From an uncultured Rhodospirillaceae bacterium (lineage in GTDB: Bacteria > Pseudomonadota > Alphaproteobacteria > Rhodospirillales > Magnetospirillaceae), in NCBI GenBank assembly GCA_903899885.1, contig CAIULK010000191.1, positions 1-59,117 of the forward strand: a stretch of 59,117 nt of DNA, given 5' to 3'. The notes below the pieces were generated by a model. It did no database searches and had not been told where the DNA came from. It was given only the letters and a program-made list of their open reading frames with translations. How positions within the stretch are numbered: the first letter of the stretch is position 1; each line of letters starts with the position of its first letter. The position numbers and the translations under genes are program-made. Shown here piece after piece: positions 17,219 through 27,631 of the stretch.

Positions 17219-17248
17219 GCAAGCCAATTACCTTATGCAAGCTAATTT
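17219..17248. repeat. Pair of 12-bp direct repeats upstream of the XRE gene
   Basis: GCAAGCCAATTA (17219-17230) and GCAAGCTAATTT (17237-17248) are spaced 18 bp start to start. A second pair, CGGTATGCGC and GGGTATGCAC, lies just beyond. The gap 17122-17298 has no gene and may hold the regulator's own promoter and operators. Confidence 0.35.
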
Positions 17249-17298
17249 GACATATCGAAAGACGTAGGCGGTATGCGCAAACGGATAGGGTATGCACC

Positions 17299-18330
17299 CT
17301 AAAGGCCGCGATCCCATTGCGCGAGGGTCTGGGCGATTTTCTCAAGGGTAAGAACGTGTGACGCCACCCCGGCCTCGATCGCCGATGACGGCATGCCGCC
17401 AACCACGCACGAGGACGGTTCCTGCACAAGAACAGGGTAACCCTTTTGAGCGAAGAAGCCCGCCCCGCGCGATCCGTCGCGGCCCATGCCGGTGAGAATC
17501 ACGCCGACCACCGAGGGGGCGACCCGCGCCGCGGTCTCGAATAGAAGATCGGCGCTGGGATGAACCAGCGCGTTCTTTTCGTTGCCGGGACCGATTCGGC
17601 TCCGCCCCGCCCCGGCCATTTCCAACACGGAATCGCGTCCGCCGGGAAGAATGGTGACGGTTCCGGCCTCGATCTCCATGCCGTCGGCGCCCTCACGCAC
17701 CGTCAGTCCGGTATCGCGGGCCAACGCCTTGGCGAACGCGCCAGTGAAGTAAGCCGGCATATGTTGGGCGATGACCATCGGCGCGCGCAACCGGCCGCAG
17801 CATTCCAACAGCGTGCGAACCGCGTCCGGCCCGCCGGTCGATACCCCGACCGCGATCAAATCCATCCGCACGGCCCCCAACGTGCGCAACGGCCGCGCCG
17901 ACGCGGGCGCGGGCGCGGGCTTCCTCGCGCCACGCCGGCCCCAAGCCCGGATTTTCTCCAAAAGTTCGGCGGAGAACCGCACCATGTCGGTGCTGGACGC
18001 GCCGTTGACCTTGGCCAGGAAATCGACGGCCCCGGCGGCCATCGCGTTCAGCGTGGTTTCCGCCCCTTCCTGGGTTAGGGCGCTGACCATCACCACCGGC
18101 ACCGGACAATCGGCCATCAACGCCCGAGTGGCGGCAACACCGTCCATATCGGGCATCCGGACATCCATCGTGATGACGTCGGGCTTAAGGCTTCGCGCCA
18201 GTTCCAGCGCGGCCCGGCCGTTGCGGGCCTCGCCGACGATCTCGATGTCGGCCTCGCGCTCGATCAGCTTGCGAATCACCATCAAGATGAATTCGGAATC
18301 ATCGACCACCAAAAGACGAATGCGCGCCAT
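17299..18330 (-). CDS. cheB: Chemotaxis response regulator / protein-glutamate methylesterase CheB
   Basis: CheB demethylates (and deamidates) chemoreceptor glutamates when phosphorylated, giving adaptation. The 343-residue protein has a receiver domain (acidic pair VVDDSE, phospho-acceptor D56 in VITMDVRMPDMDG), a linker rich in Ala/Pro/Arg, and the methylesterase domain. The catalytic triad is S164 (GVSTGGP), H190 (IAQHMP) and D285 (GMGRDG). No cheR, cheA or cheW is adjacent, so it is an orphan copy in this window, although the window holds three chemoreceptor genes. Confidence 0.95.
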   Translation of the reverse strand: MARIRLLVVDDSEFILMVIRKLIEREADIEIVGEARNGRAALELARSLKPDVITMDVRMPDMDGVAATRALMADCPVPVVMVSALTQEGAETTLNAMAAGAVDFLAKVNGASSTDMVRFSAELLEKIRAWGRRGARKPAPAPASARPLRTLGAVRMDLIAVGVSTGGPDAVRTLLECCGRLRAPMVIAQHMPAYFTGAFAKALARDTGLTVREGADGMEIEAGTVTILPGGRDSVLEMAGAGRSRIGPGNEKNALVHPSADLLFETAARVAPSVVGVILTGMGRDGSRGAGFFAQKGYPVLVQEPSSCVVGGMPSSAIEAGVASHVLTLEKIAQTLAQWDRGL

Positions 18331-18451
18331 GATCCTGTCTCGGCCCTCGCCGTTTTCACACCGCCATTATGCCCCAGGCACCATACCCCTGGAGGTGGCC
18401 GGAATCCAACCCGCAAACGTCACACGACCGCCACGAACGGGGGGTGCAAAA

Positions 18452-18466
18452 GGTGTATATGACACC
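18452..18466. promoter_or_regulatory. Dyad GGTGT-N5-ACACC upstream of nifJ, candidate operator
   Basis: A symmetrical element in the 240-bp gap between the divergent cheB and nifJ genes, about 105 bases before the nifJ ATG. It is not a NifA, FNR/FixK or sigma-54 match. No clear RpoN promoter was seen in this gap. Confidence 0.3.
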
Positions 18467-18570
18467 CATCTAAATGTCGTCATCCAAAGCCGCTTGCACT
18501 TTGGGTGCGGGCAAGAATATTCTGCGGCGCTTTCGGAATGGACAATAACCGGAAAAACGGAAAGACGATC

Positions 18571-22146
<3,576 letters not shown>

Positions 22147-22160
22147 AGGGACGGGAAAGA

Positions 22161-22194
22161 CGGCGGATGAGGCCAGGGATCCCCTCATCCGCCG
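22161..22194 (+). terminator. Strong hairpin downstream of nifJ
   Basis: A perfect 12-bp inverted repeat, CGGCGGATGAGG and CCTCATCCGCCG, with a 10-base loop, begins 14 bases after the nifJ stop. There is no long T run, so it may end transcription inefficiently or protect the 3' end of the mRNA. Confidence 0.6.
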
Positions 22195-22220
22195 CCCCTT
22201 AAGACAGGTCGGAGAGCATC

Positions 22221-22406
22221 ATGCAAGACGCCGACACGGTGCGTATCGCCGAGGAAGACCAGAAGATGCTCGAACGGGTCCAGGCCGCCTTCCACGAAAA
22301 AGTCGCCAAGGCGGAGGCCGACTACAAGCGCTCGATCGCCGACAGCATCTCCTTCGAGGACACCCGGGGACCCAGGCCGCCGTCTTCGGCTCGGTCGCGT
22401 GATTGA
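22221..22406 (+). CDS. Small hypothetical protein upstream of a zeta-toxin-like gene, possible antitoxin
   Basis: A 61-residue charged helical protein (MQDADTVRIAEEDQKMLERV). It has a GGAGAG site upstream and an 8-base overlap with the next gene (GTGATTGA). The overlap with a P-loop, zeta-like partner suggests an antitoxin-toxin layout, but the protein itself carries no recognised antitoxin motif. The last ten residues are proline- and arginine-rich. Confidence 0.5.
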   Translation: MQDADTVRIAEEDQKMLERVQAAFHEKVAKAEADYKRSIADSISFEDTRGPRPPSSARSRD

Positions 22407-22719
22407 GGCTGACCGCAAGCCGGAAGTTGTCGTCGTCGCCGGGCCAAATGGTTCCGGGAAAACGACCTTGGTCTGGGTCTTGAGAGAAAACGGATACCTG
22501 CGCGGAGAATGGAGCAACCCCGACGAGATCGCCCAGTCTGACTTCGACGGGTGGAACGATCCGGTATCCACTGCGAAGGCTGCCGACAAGGCGCGGGACC
22601 TTCGCCATGCGGCGACCTTCGTCAACGGGCGCCTTCACAAGGTCCGTCTTGAAGAGCACGACCTGCCGAATTGGTGCGCCAACATCATCAAGCGTTTCCG
22701 TTCCACCCAATCGCCGTAG
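22399..22719 (+). pseudogene. Zeta-toxin-like P-loop protein, apparently internally deleted
   Basis: Starts at GTG 22399 and encodes 106 residues. The N-terminus VVVVAGPNGSGKTTLVWVL is the Walker A region of zeta-toxin-type kinases, and SNPDEIAQ is the usual following motif. After residue about 72 (DLRHAATF) the sequence jumps to NGRLHKVRLEEHDLPNWCAN, which looks like the C-terminal tail of the same family. The central substrate and catalytic part (roughly 100 residues in full-length members) is missing. The frame is open, so this is probably an in-frame deletion derivative, likely without kinase activity. Confidence 0.55.
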
Positions 22720-22761
22720 AGGGGGTCCGGTAAGCAACATGCCTTTCGTCGGCGCGATGGT

Positions 22762-22780
22762 TGAACCGGCCACCGGTTCA
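22762..22780. terminator. Short perfect inverted repeat after the zeta-like gene
   Basis: TGAACCGG-CCA-CCGGTTCA, an 8-bp stem with a 3-base loop, about 40 bases after the zeta-like stop. No T run follows; it could be a weak terminator or a protein-binding site. Confidence 0.35.
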
Positions 22781-22795
22781 CGGCATAGTTGATTG

Positions 22796-22981
22796 ATGAC
22801 CATCACCTCCGAAAACCACGATGCGGACAGGGCCACGGTGCAAACCGGACGGGACGACAGCAAGACGGCGAATCGGCTCCGGGATTTACGAACCATCTCC
22901 CTGCGGTGCGCCACCCAGATGGCAGACACACCGCCAATGTCGCCCGACGACCTGTACGGCGACGACGGGTTGCCGGGATAA
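22796..22981 (+). CDS. Possible small protein, 61 aa, upstream of the pentapeptide-repeat gene
   Basis: An open frame beginning MTITSENHDADRATVQTGRD and ending YGDDGLPG, finishing 9 bases before the next gene. It has no good ribosome site and no recognisable family. It is listed because it nearly fills an otherwise gene-free gap of about 270 bases and is polar and protein-like. Without it, the gap holds only the inverted repeat at 22762. Confidence 0.3.
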   Translation: MTITSENHDADRATVQTGRDDSKTANRLRDLRTISLRCATQMADTPPMSPDDLYGDDGLPG

Positions 22982-22990
22982 ACCTGGGCC

Positions 22991-24373
22991 ATGAACGACG
23001 CGCAGACCGAAAGGCGGATGATCAAGGCGGAGGACAATCCCTGGTATTGTCTGGCGACACTTTATGGCGTACCCGACGATAATGATGACGGGCTCCAGGG
23101 GCGCAATCGCGTGACGTGGAACCGCATCATGGTGAAGCGGGCCAACGGCCGCGAAAACCTCACCCGCTTCGCAAAATCGGGCAAACGGGCCGACGGAGAT
23201 TTCTCCCCCTTCACGCCGGTTGAATGGCACGCGCTAGAGGATAACTTCCTGCGGCGTAGCGGAGGAAAGAACCTCGACGCGCTGCTGTCCTTGGCGACCG
23301 AAATTGATTTTTCCTGGACGGAATTTTATCGCTCTTTCCAGGCGAGCGGGTTCATTTTCCCCAGCGCGGCCAGCTTCTACAGCGCTAGCTTCTCCGATGA
23401 TGCCGTCTTCAACGGCGCAGCCTTTTCGGGCGACGCAAACTTCCGTAGCGTCGCCTTCCGCGGCAATGCCATTTTCTCCAGCGCCGCTTTCTCCGGCCAT
23501 GCGCATTTTCAGAAAGCTTCGATCTCCCGTGCCGCCAACTTCTCTGAGGCCACCTTTTCCGGCAACGCAAACTTCGGGTACACCTCCGTCTTTGGAAATG
23601 CCACCTTTAAACGTGCCGCCTTCTCCTGGTTTGCCAACTTCCACGACGCCGCCTTCTCCGGCCCAGTCAGCTTCTTTGATGCCACGTTTTCCGGCTATGT
23701 CGATTTCGAGCGCGCCAATTTCCGCAGGGAGGTGTTTTTTGTGAATGCCGACTTGAGGGGCAGAACTACTTTCGCCCGCGCCACATTCAACGGCTTTCCA
23801 CCGGCGTTTTTCAACGCAAAGCTGCATGAAGGAACGACCTGGAACCGAGACCGCGCCGCTTGGCCGCTTCCCAGCACCGTCTCGGATGCCGACGACTTCA
23901 TCACCGCCTACGAACGCCTGAAGCTGGAAATGGACCGGCTAAAGAAGCACGAGGACGAAATGGATTTCTTCGCCCTCGAACTTGCCTCCCGGCGCATTCA
24001 ACGTGGCAAGTGGTCGGCCTACGGTATCTTCGTTTTTCTATATGGCCTCACCAGCGACTACGGGCGAGGCATTCATCGCCCGGCGCTCGGCCTTCTCGCC
24101 ACCCTCCTGATCGGGACTGTTTTTCAACTTCCGTATTTCGGCCTGTCCCTCTACATCAAGGTCCCCGAGGCGTCGCAAGCCATCCACGCCCTGGCGCTGA
24201 GTTTCGCCAACACCTTTTCCCTATTCGGCTTCCGCAAGGATCTGATCAGCGCCGAGACCATCAACCACCTGTCCCACGGGGCGAAGGTGATTGCCGCCGT
24301 ACAGACCATCCTCGGCTTCGTGTGGTTCTTCCTGCTCGGCCTCGCGATCCGCAACCATTTTCGCTTGAAGTAA
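22991..24373 (+). CDS. Pentapeptide-repeat protein with C-terminal membrane (ion-channel-like) region
   Basis: A 460-residue protein. Residues about 110-280 are a run of roughly thirty five-residue repeats of the A(N/D/x)F type (for example AANFSEATFSGNANF), which fold into a right-handed quadrilateral beta helix. A predicted helical segment (ITAYERLKLEMDRLKKHEDE) follows. Then come hydrophobic segments at about 350-362, 368-385 and 430-455, flanking a LALSFANTFSLFGF stretch that resembles the pore-helix arrangement of two-TM channels. It has no strong ribosome site. Pentapeptide-2TM fusions are known but uncharacterised. It lies in the same patch as the zeta-like remnant. Confidence 0.85.
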   Translation: MNDAQTERRMIKAEDNPWYCLATLYGVPDDNDDGLQGRNRVTWNRIMVKRANGRENLTRFAKSGKRADGDFSPFTPVEWHALEDNFLRRSGGKNLDALLSLATEIDFSWTEFYRSFQASGFIFPSAASFYSASFSDDAVFNGAAFSGDANFRSVAFRGNAIFSSAAFSGHAHFQKASISRAANFSEATFSGNANFGYTSVFGNATFKRAAFSWFANFHDAAFSGPVSFFDATFSGYVDFERANFRREVFFVNADLRGRTTFARATFNGFPPAFFNAKLHEGTTWNRDRAAWPLPSTVSDADDFITAYERLKLEMDRLKKHEDEMDFFALELASRRIQRGKWSAYGIFVFLYGLTSDYGRGIHRPALGLLATLLIGTVFQLPYFGLSLYIKVPEASQAIHALALSFANTFSLFGFRKDLISAETINHLSHGAKVIAAVQTILGFVWFFLLGLAIRNHFRLK

Positions 24374-24392
24374 CCCCCACGCCTTATAACGA

Positions 24393-26015
24393 TCAGCCGT
24401 GTAGCCCCGGTGCCTCTTGCCCGGTCCGCGCCACGTATTCGGTATAGCCGCCGCCATACTGGTGTATGCCGTCCGGGGTCAGTTCCAGCACCCGGTTCGA
24501 CAGGGTGGCCAGGAAATGCCGGTCGTGCGACACGAACAGCATGGTGCCCTCGTAACCCGCCAGCGCCGTGATCAACATTTCCTTGGTATCGAGATCGAGG
24601 TGATTGGTCGGCTCGTCGAGCACCAGGAAATTCGGCGGGTTGTAGAGCATGACCGCCATCACCAGCCGGGCTTTTTCTCCACCCGACAGGACCCGGCATT
24701 TCTTCTCGACATCGTCGCCGGAAAAACCGAAACAGCCGGCCAGCGCCCGGAGCGATCCCTGATTCGCCTGCGGGAAAGCCCCTTCCAGCGACTCGAACAC
24801 CGTCGCGCCGCCATCCAGCAATTCCATCGCGTGCTGCGAGAAATAGCCCATCTTGACGCTGGCGCCGACCGCGACGGTCCCGGAATCCGGTTGGGTCGTG
24901 CCGGTCACCAGCTTCAGCAGCGTCGATTTGCCCGCGCCGTTGATCCCCATGACGCACCAGCGCTCCTTGCGGCGGATCACCAGGTCGAGCCCTTGATAAA
25001 TGACCCGGCTGCCATAACCCTTGTGCACGTTGCGCAGCACCGCGACATCCTCGCCCGAGCGCGGTGCCGGTGGAAACTCGAACGACACGGTCTGGCGGCG
25101 CCTGGGCGGCTCGAAGCGCTCGATCTTATCGAGCTTCTTCACCCGGCTTTGAACCTGCGATGCGTGCGAGGCCCGGGCCTTGAAGCGCTCGATGAATTTC
25201 AGCTCCTTCGCCAGCATGGCTTGCTGGCGTTCGAATTGCGCTTGCTGCTGCTTTTCGTTCAGCGCCCGCTGTCCCTCGTAGAATTCGTAATCGCCGGAAT
25301 AGGTGGTCAGCGATCCGCCGTCGATCTCGATGATCTTGGTGACAATCCGGTTCAAGAATTCGCGATCATGCGAGGTCATCAGCAGGGCGCCTTCATAGCC
25401 CTTCAGGAATTCCTCCAGCCAGATCAGGCTTTCGATGTCCAGGTGGTTGCTGGGCTCGTCGAGCAGCATGGCGTCGGGCCGCATCAGCAAGATACGGCCG
25501 AGTGCGACGCGCATCTTCCAGCCGCCCGAAAGGGCGCCCACGTCGGTGTCCATCATCTCCTGGCTGAAGCTGAGCCCGGCCAGCACTTCGCGCGCCCGCC
25601 CCTCCAGCTCGTAGCCGCCCAGTTCCTCGAAACGCGCCTGCACTTCGCCATAGCGCTCGATGATCGCGTCCATGTCGTCGGCACGGCCGGGATCGGCCAT
25701 GGCGGCTTCGAGCTCGGCCAATTCCGCCGCCACGCTGCTGACCGGCCCGGCTCCGTCCATCACTTCCGCGACCGCGCTACGGCCGGACATTTCACCGACA
25801 TCTTGATTGAAATAGCCGATCGAGACCTGCTTCTCGACCGCCACCTGGCCCTCGTCCGGCACCTCGTCGCCGACGATCATCCGGAACAGCGTGGTCTTGC
25901 CGGCACCGTTGGGACCGACAAGTCCGACTTTCTCACCCCGGTTAAGCGCGGCGGACGCCTCGAAAAAAAGGATCCGGTGACTGTTCTGCTTGCTGATGGT
26001 GTCGAAGCGAATCAT
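24393..26015 (-). CDS. ABC-F family ATPase (ribosome-associated type)
   Basis: A 540-residue soluble protein with two ABC ATPase domains and no membrane part. Walker A motifs are GPNGAGKT (near residue 35) and GINGAGKS (near residue 352). The signatures are LSGGWKMR and LSGGEKAR; Walker B motifs are MLLDEPSNHLD and LVLDEPTNHLD. The inter-domain linker (about 240-310) is charged and helical, as in ABC-F proteins that act at the ribosomal E site (EttA/Uup/YbiT group). Exact subgroup is not assigned. The 3' end faces the pentapeptide gene with a 19-base gap. Confidence 0.95.
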   Translation of the reverse strand: MIRFDTISKQNSHRILFFEASAALNRGEKVGLVGPNGAGKTTLFRMIVGDEVPDEGQVAVEKQVSIGYFNQDVGEMSGRSAVAEVMDGAGPVSSVAAELAELEAAMADPGRADDMDAIIERYGEVQARFEELGGYELEGRAREVLAGLSFSQEMMDTDVGALSGGWKMRVALGRILLMRPDAMLLDEPSNHLDIESLIWLEEFLKGYEGALLMTSHDREFLNRIVTKIIEIDGGSLTTYSGDYEFYEGQRALNEKQQQAQFERQQAMLAKELKFIERFKARASHASQVQSRVKKLDKIERFEPPRRRQTVSFEFPPAPRSGEDVAVLRNVHKGYGSRVIYQGLDLVIRRKERWCVMGINGAGKSTLLKLVTGTTQPDSGTVAVGASVKMGYFSQHAMELLDGGATVFESLEGAFPQANQGSLRALAGCFGFSGDDVEKKCRVLSGGEKARLVMAVMLYNPPNFLVLDEPTNHLDLDTKEMLITALAGYEGTMLFVSHDRHFLATLSNRVLELTPDGIHQYGGGYTEYVARTGQEAPGLHG

Positions 26016-26094
26016 GTGCGGCGGGGCTCTCGTGGAATGGGCGGCCCCTTATGCCACAAGATGCGGGACGCGATCGCTGATTTCCTTGGCCCGC

Positions 26095-26304
26095 TCACGC
26101 CTTGGGGCGAAACGCCGCATGCAGCCAACCCGCGATCGGGGCCAACCCGACCAGCACGGTGAAGGCCACATTGCTGTAGTCGCCTTGGTCCAGCCAATTC
26201 GCCATGTCCGCGCGCGTTCCCCACAGCCAATAAACCGCCCAGGCCGCGGCCAACGGCCCGGCCAGCTTGAACGCGATCACTTTGATGCTCGATGGGTCGG
26301 ACAT
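26095..26304 (-). CDS. Small membrane protein, 69 aa
   Basis: Two hydrophobic segments, VIAFKLAGPLAAAWAVYWLW and VAFTVLVGLAPIAGWLHAAF, separated by a short polar loop. Starts MSDPSSIK. It lies upstream of the ABC-F gene on the same strand with a 79-base gap. No named family is recognised. Confidence 0.6.
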   Translation of the reverse strand: MSDPSSIKVIAFKLAGPLAAAWAVYWLWGTRADMANWLDQGDYSNVAFTVLVGLAPIAGWLHAAFRPKA

Positions 26305-26440
26305 CCTTCACGGCCTTTCGCTGTTAACGCCCGCGCACCATAGCACGGCCGGTGATGCCCAAAAAAGATCAAGGCCGATGGCGGCGCCCCCATCCGCCCG
26401 ATTTGCAATTCGCCCCGGCCAAGCGCATGATCGCCGGCCC

Positions 26441-26659
26441 ATGACCCGCGACTCCCTCGACCAACGCCTGATCGACCTCGAAATCCGCCTCGCCCATCAC
26501 GAACGGATGGCCGAGGAGGTATCCGACATTCTGTCCGCGCAAGCCGCCGCGATCGATCGCTTGACCGCCCAGATCCGCCATCTGCGCGAGCGGCTGGGCG
26601 AGGCCGAGGCTGGTTGGGGCCGCTCGCCGCAAGACGAGAAGCCCCCGCCGCATTATTAA
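26441..26659 (+). CDS. slyX: SlyX family protein
   Basis: A 72-residue coiled-coil protein: LIDLEIRLAHHERMAEEV, then AAAIDRLTAQIRHLRERL, and the diagnostic C-terminus PPPHY. SlyX is widespread in proteobacteria but has no known biochemical role. The ATG at 26441 gives the family's normal length; a longer frame to 26267 is not supported. Its stop overlaps the convergent lipoprotein gene by 4 bases. Confidence 0.9.
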   Translation: MTRDSLDQRLIDLEIRLAHHERMAEEVSDILSAQAAAIDRLTAQIRHLRERLGEAEAGWGRSPQDEKPPPHY

Positions 26660-27087
26660 TCCGCTCCGCTGCCACCCAGGCTGGTCAGCGGCGGGTCGAT
26701 ATGGATGTCGCGTTCGGAAGGCAGACACGGCGCGACCCCCGGCGTGGTGCGCCCGCCCAGCGGCAGCGCCACCGAATTGACCATGCAGGTCTTGTCGCAG
26801 ATGTCGCCGCAGATCTGCATCTGATTGTTCCAGCGCTCGGACAGCCCCAACTTGACAAACCCCTTCATCGAGGCGATTTCGGCATCGCTGTAATGCCCGG
26901 CCACCGCCTTGGGATAATCCGTCAACATCTGTTCGGCGGTGATGTCGGAACATTCACAGGTCACCACCAAGCCAAGAAAGCGGCCCATCGTCGCCTTATA
27001 GGCCGGTTGATCGGGAGGCGGCAGGGAACACCCGGAAAGAACAAGGGCCACGGCCCCAACTGAAATCAATCGAATAACCGCAACCAT
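26656..27087 (-). CDS. Cysteine-containing lipoprotein of unknown function
   Basis: A 143-residue protein with a lipoprotein signal peptide: MVAVIRLISVGAVALVLSGC, with LSGC as the lipobox. The mature part has several cysteines (CECSD, ICGDICDKTC, PCLPSE) that could form disulfides or bind metal or haem, though no CxxCH is present. It is expected to be anchored in the cell envelope. No family is recognised. Confidence 0.75.
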   Translation of the reverse strand: MVAVIRLISVGAVALVLSGCSLPPPDQPAYKATMGRFLGLVVTCECSDITAEQMLTDYPKAVAGHYSDAEIASMKGFVKLGLSERWNNQMQICGDICDKTCMVNSVALPLGGRTTPGVAPCLPSERDIHIDPPLTSLGGSGAD

Positions 27088-27172
27088 GGCGTGCTACCTC
27101 CCGACTGGAATAAAGAAATTATCGTTGTATTGTCCGCGTACCGGTGGCGTTATGCAACGATCGCATGGTAAC

Positions 27173-27188
27173 ATTCCGATTACGGAAT
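27173..27188. promoter_or_regulatory. Palindrome ATTCCG-N4-CGGAAT before the bacteriohemerythrin gene
   Basis: A perfect 6-bp dyad with a 4-bp spacer, ending 22 bases before the ATG at 27211, in the 123-bp divergent gap 27088-27210. The position suits a repressor site or a 5'-leader hairpin. Confidence 0.35.
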
Positions 27189-27210
27189 ATAGCCGTTTTA
27201 GGGAACCGGG

Positions 27211-27630
27211 ATGAGCAGCGACTGCATGGGATGGAAAGAGGAGTTGACCTTGGGGGTCGGCTTCATAGATGACGATCACCGCCGCCTAGCCGAATTGATG
27301 AACCGGGTATTCACGGTATCGAACGAAGGCGGCGACCCGGACAGCGTCAACCAAGCGTTCATCGAACTCGTCAACTTCACTTGGGCGCATTTCAGCCGCG
27401 AGGAACGGGCGATGGCCGAGCACGGCTACCCCCAGCGCAACGCCCACAAGATCGAGCATCTGCACCTGATCGAGCAGGTCTCGCACCTTGCGCAGCAGCT
27501 GAAAACCGAGAACGGCGGCAAGATGAGCGATGACCTCGCCCAGATCCTGTGCGACTGGGTGACCGGCCATATCCTAAGCGCCGACAAGCTGTTCGCGCGC
27601 TACCTGCGCTCGGTCGGGGCGGCGGAATAA
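27211..27630 (+). CDS. Bacteriohemerythrin (O2-binding diiron protein)
   Basis: A 139-residue single-domain hemerythrin. The non-haem diiron ligands are visible in the family pattern: H in VGFIDDDHRRLAEL, HxxxE in WAHFSREERAM, H residues in HKIEHLHLIEQV, and HxxxxD in WVTGHILSADKLF. Such proteins bind O2 reversibly and serve oxygen delivery or sensing in microaerobic bacteria. It ends one base from the stop of a convergent gene that also ends in a hemerythrin domain. Confidence 0.93.
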   Translation: MSSDCMGWKEELTLGVGFIDDDHRRLAELMNRVFTVSNEGGDPDSVNQAFIELVNFTWAHFSREERAMAEHGYPQRNAHKIEHLHLIEQVSHLAQQLKTENGGKMSDDLAQILCDWVTGHILSADKLFARYLRSVGAAE

Positions 27631-27631
27631 G

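Noticed and set aside
18331-18570. NifA-dependent promoter for nifJ
   Set aside because: No TGT-N10-ACA or TGGCAC-N5-TTGC match was found on the plus strand of this gap.
23340-23760. Short spaced DNA repeats suggesting a CRISPR-like array
   Set aside because: The periodicity is 15 bases and follows the coding frame of the pentapeptide repeats; there are no constant repeats with unique spacers.
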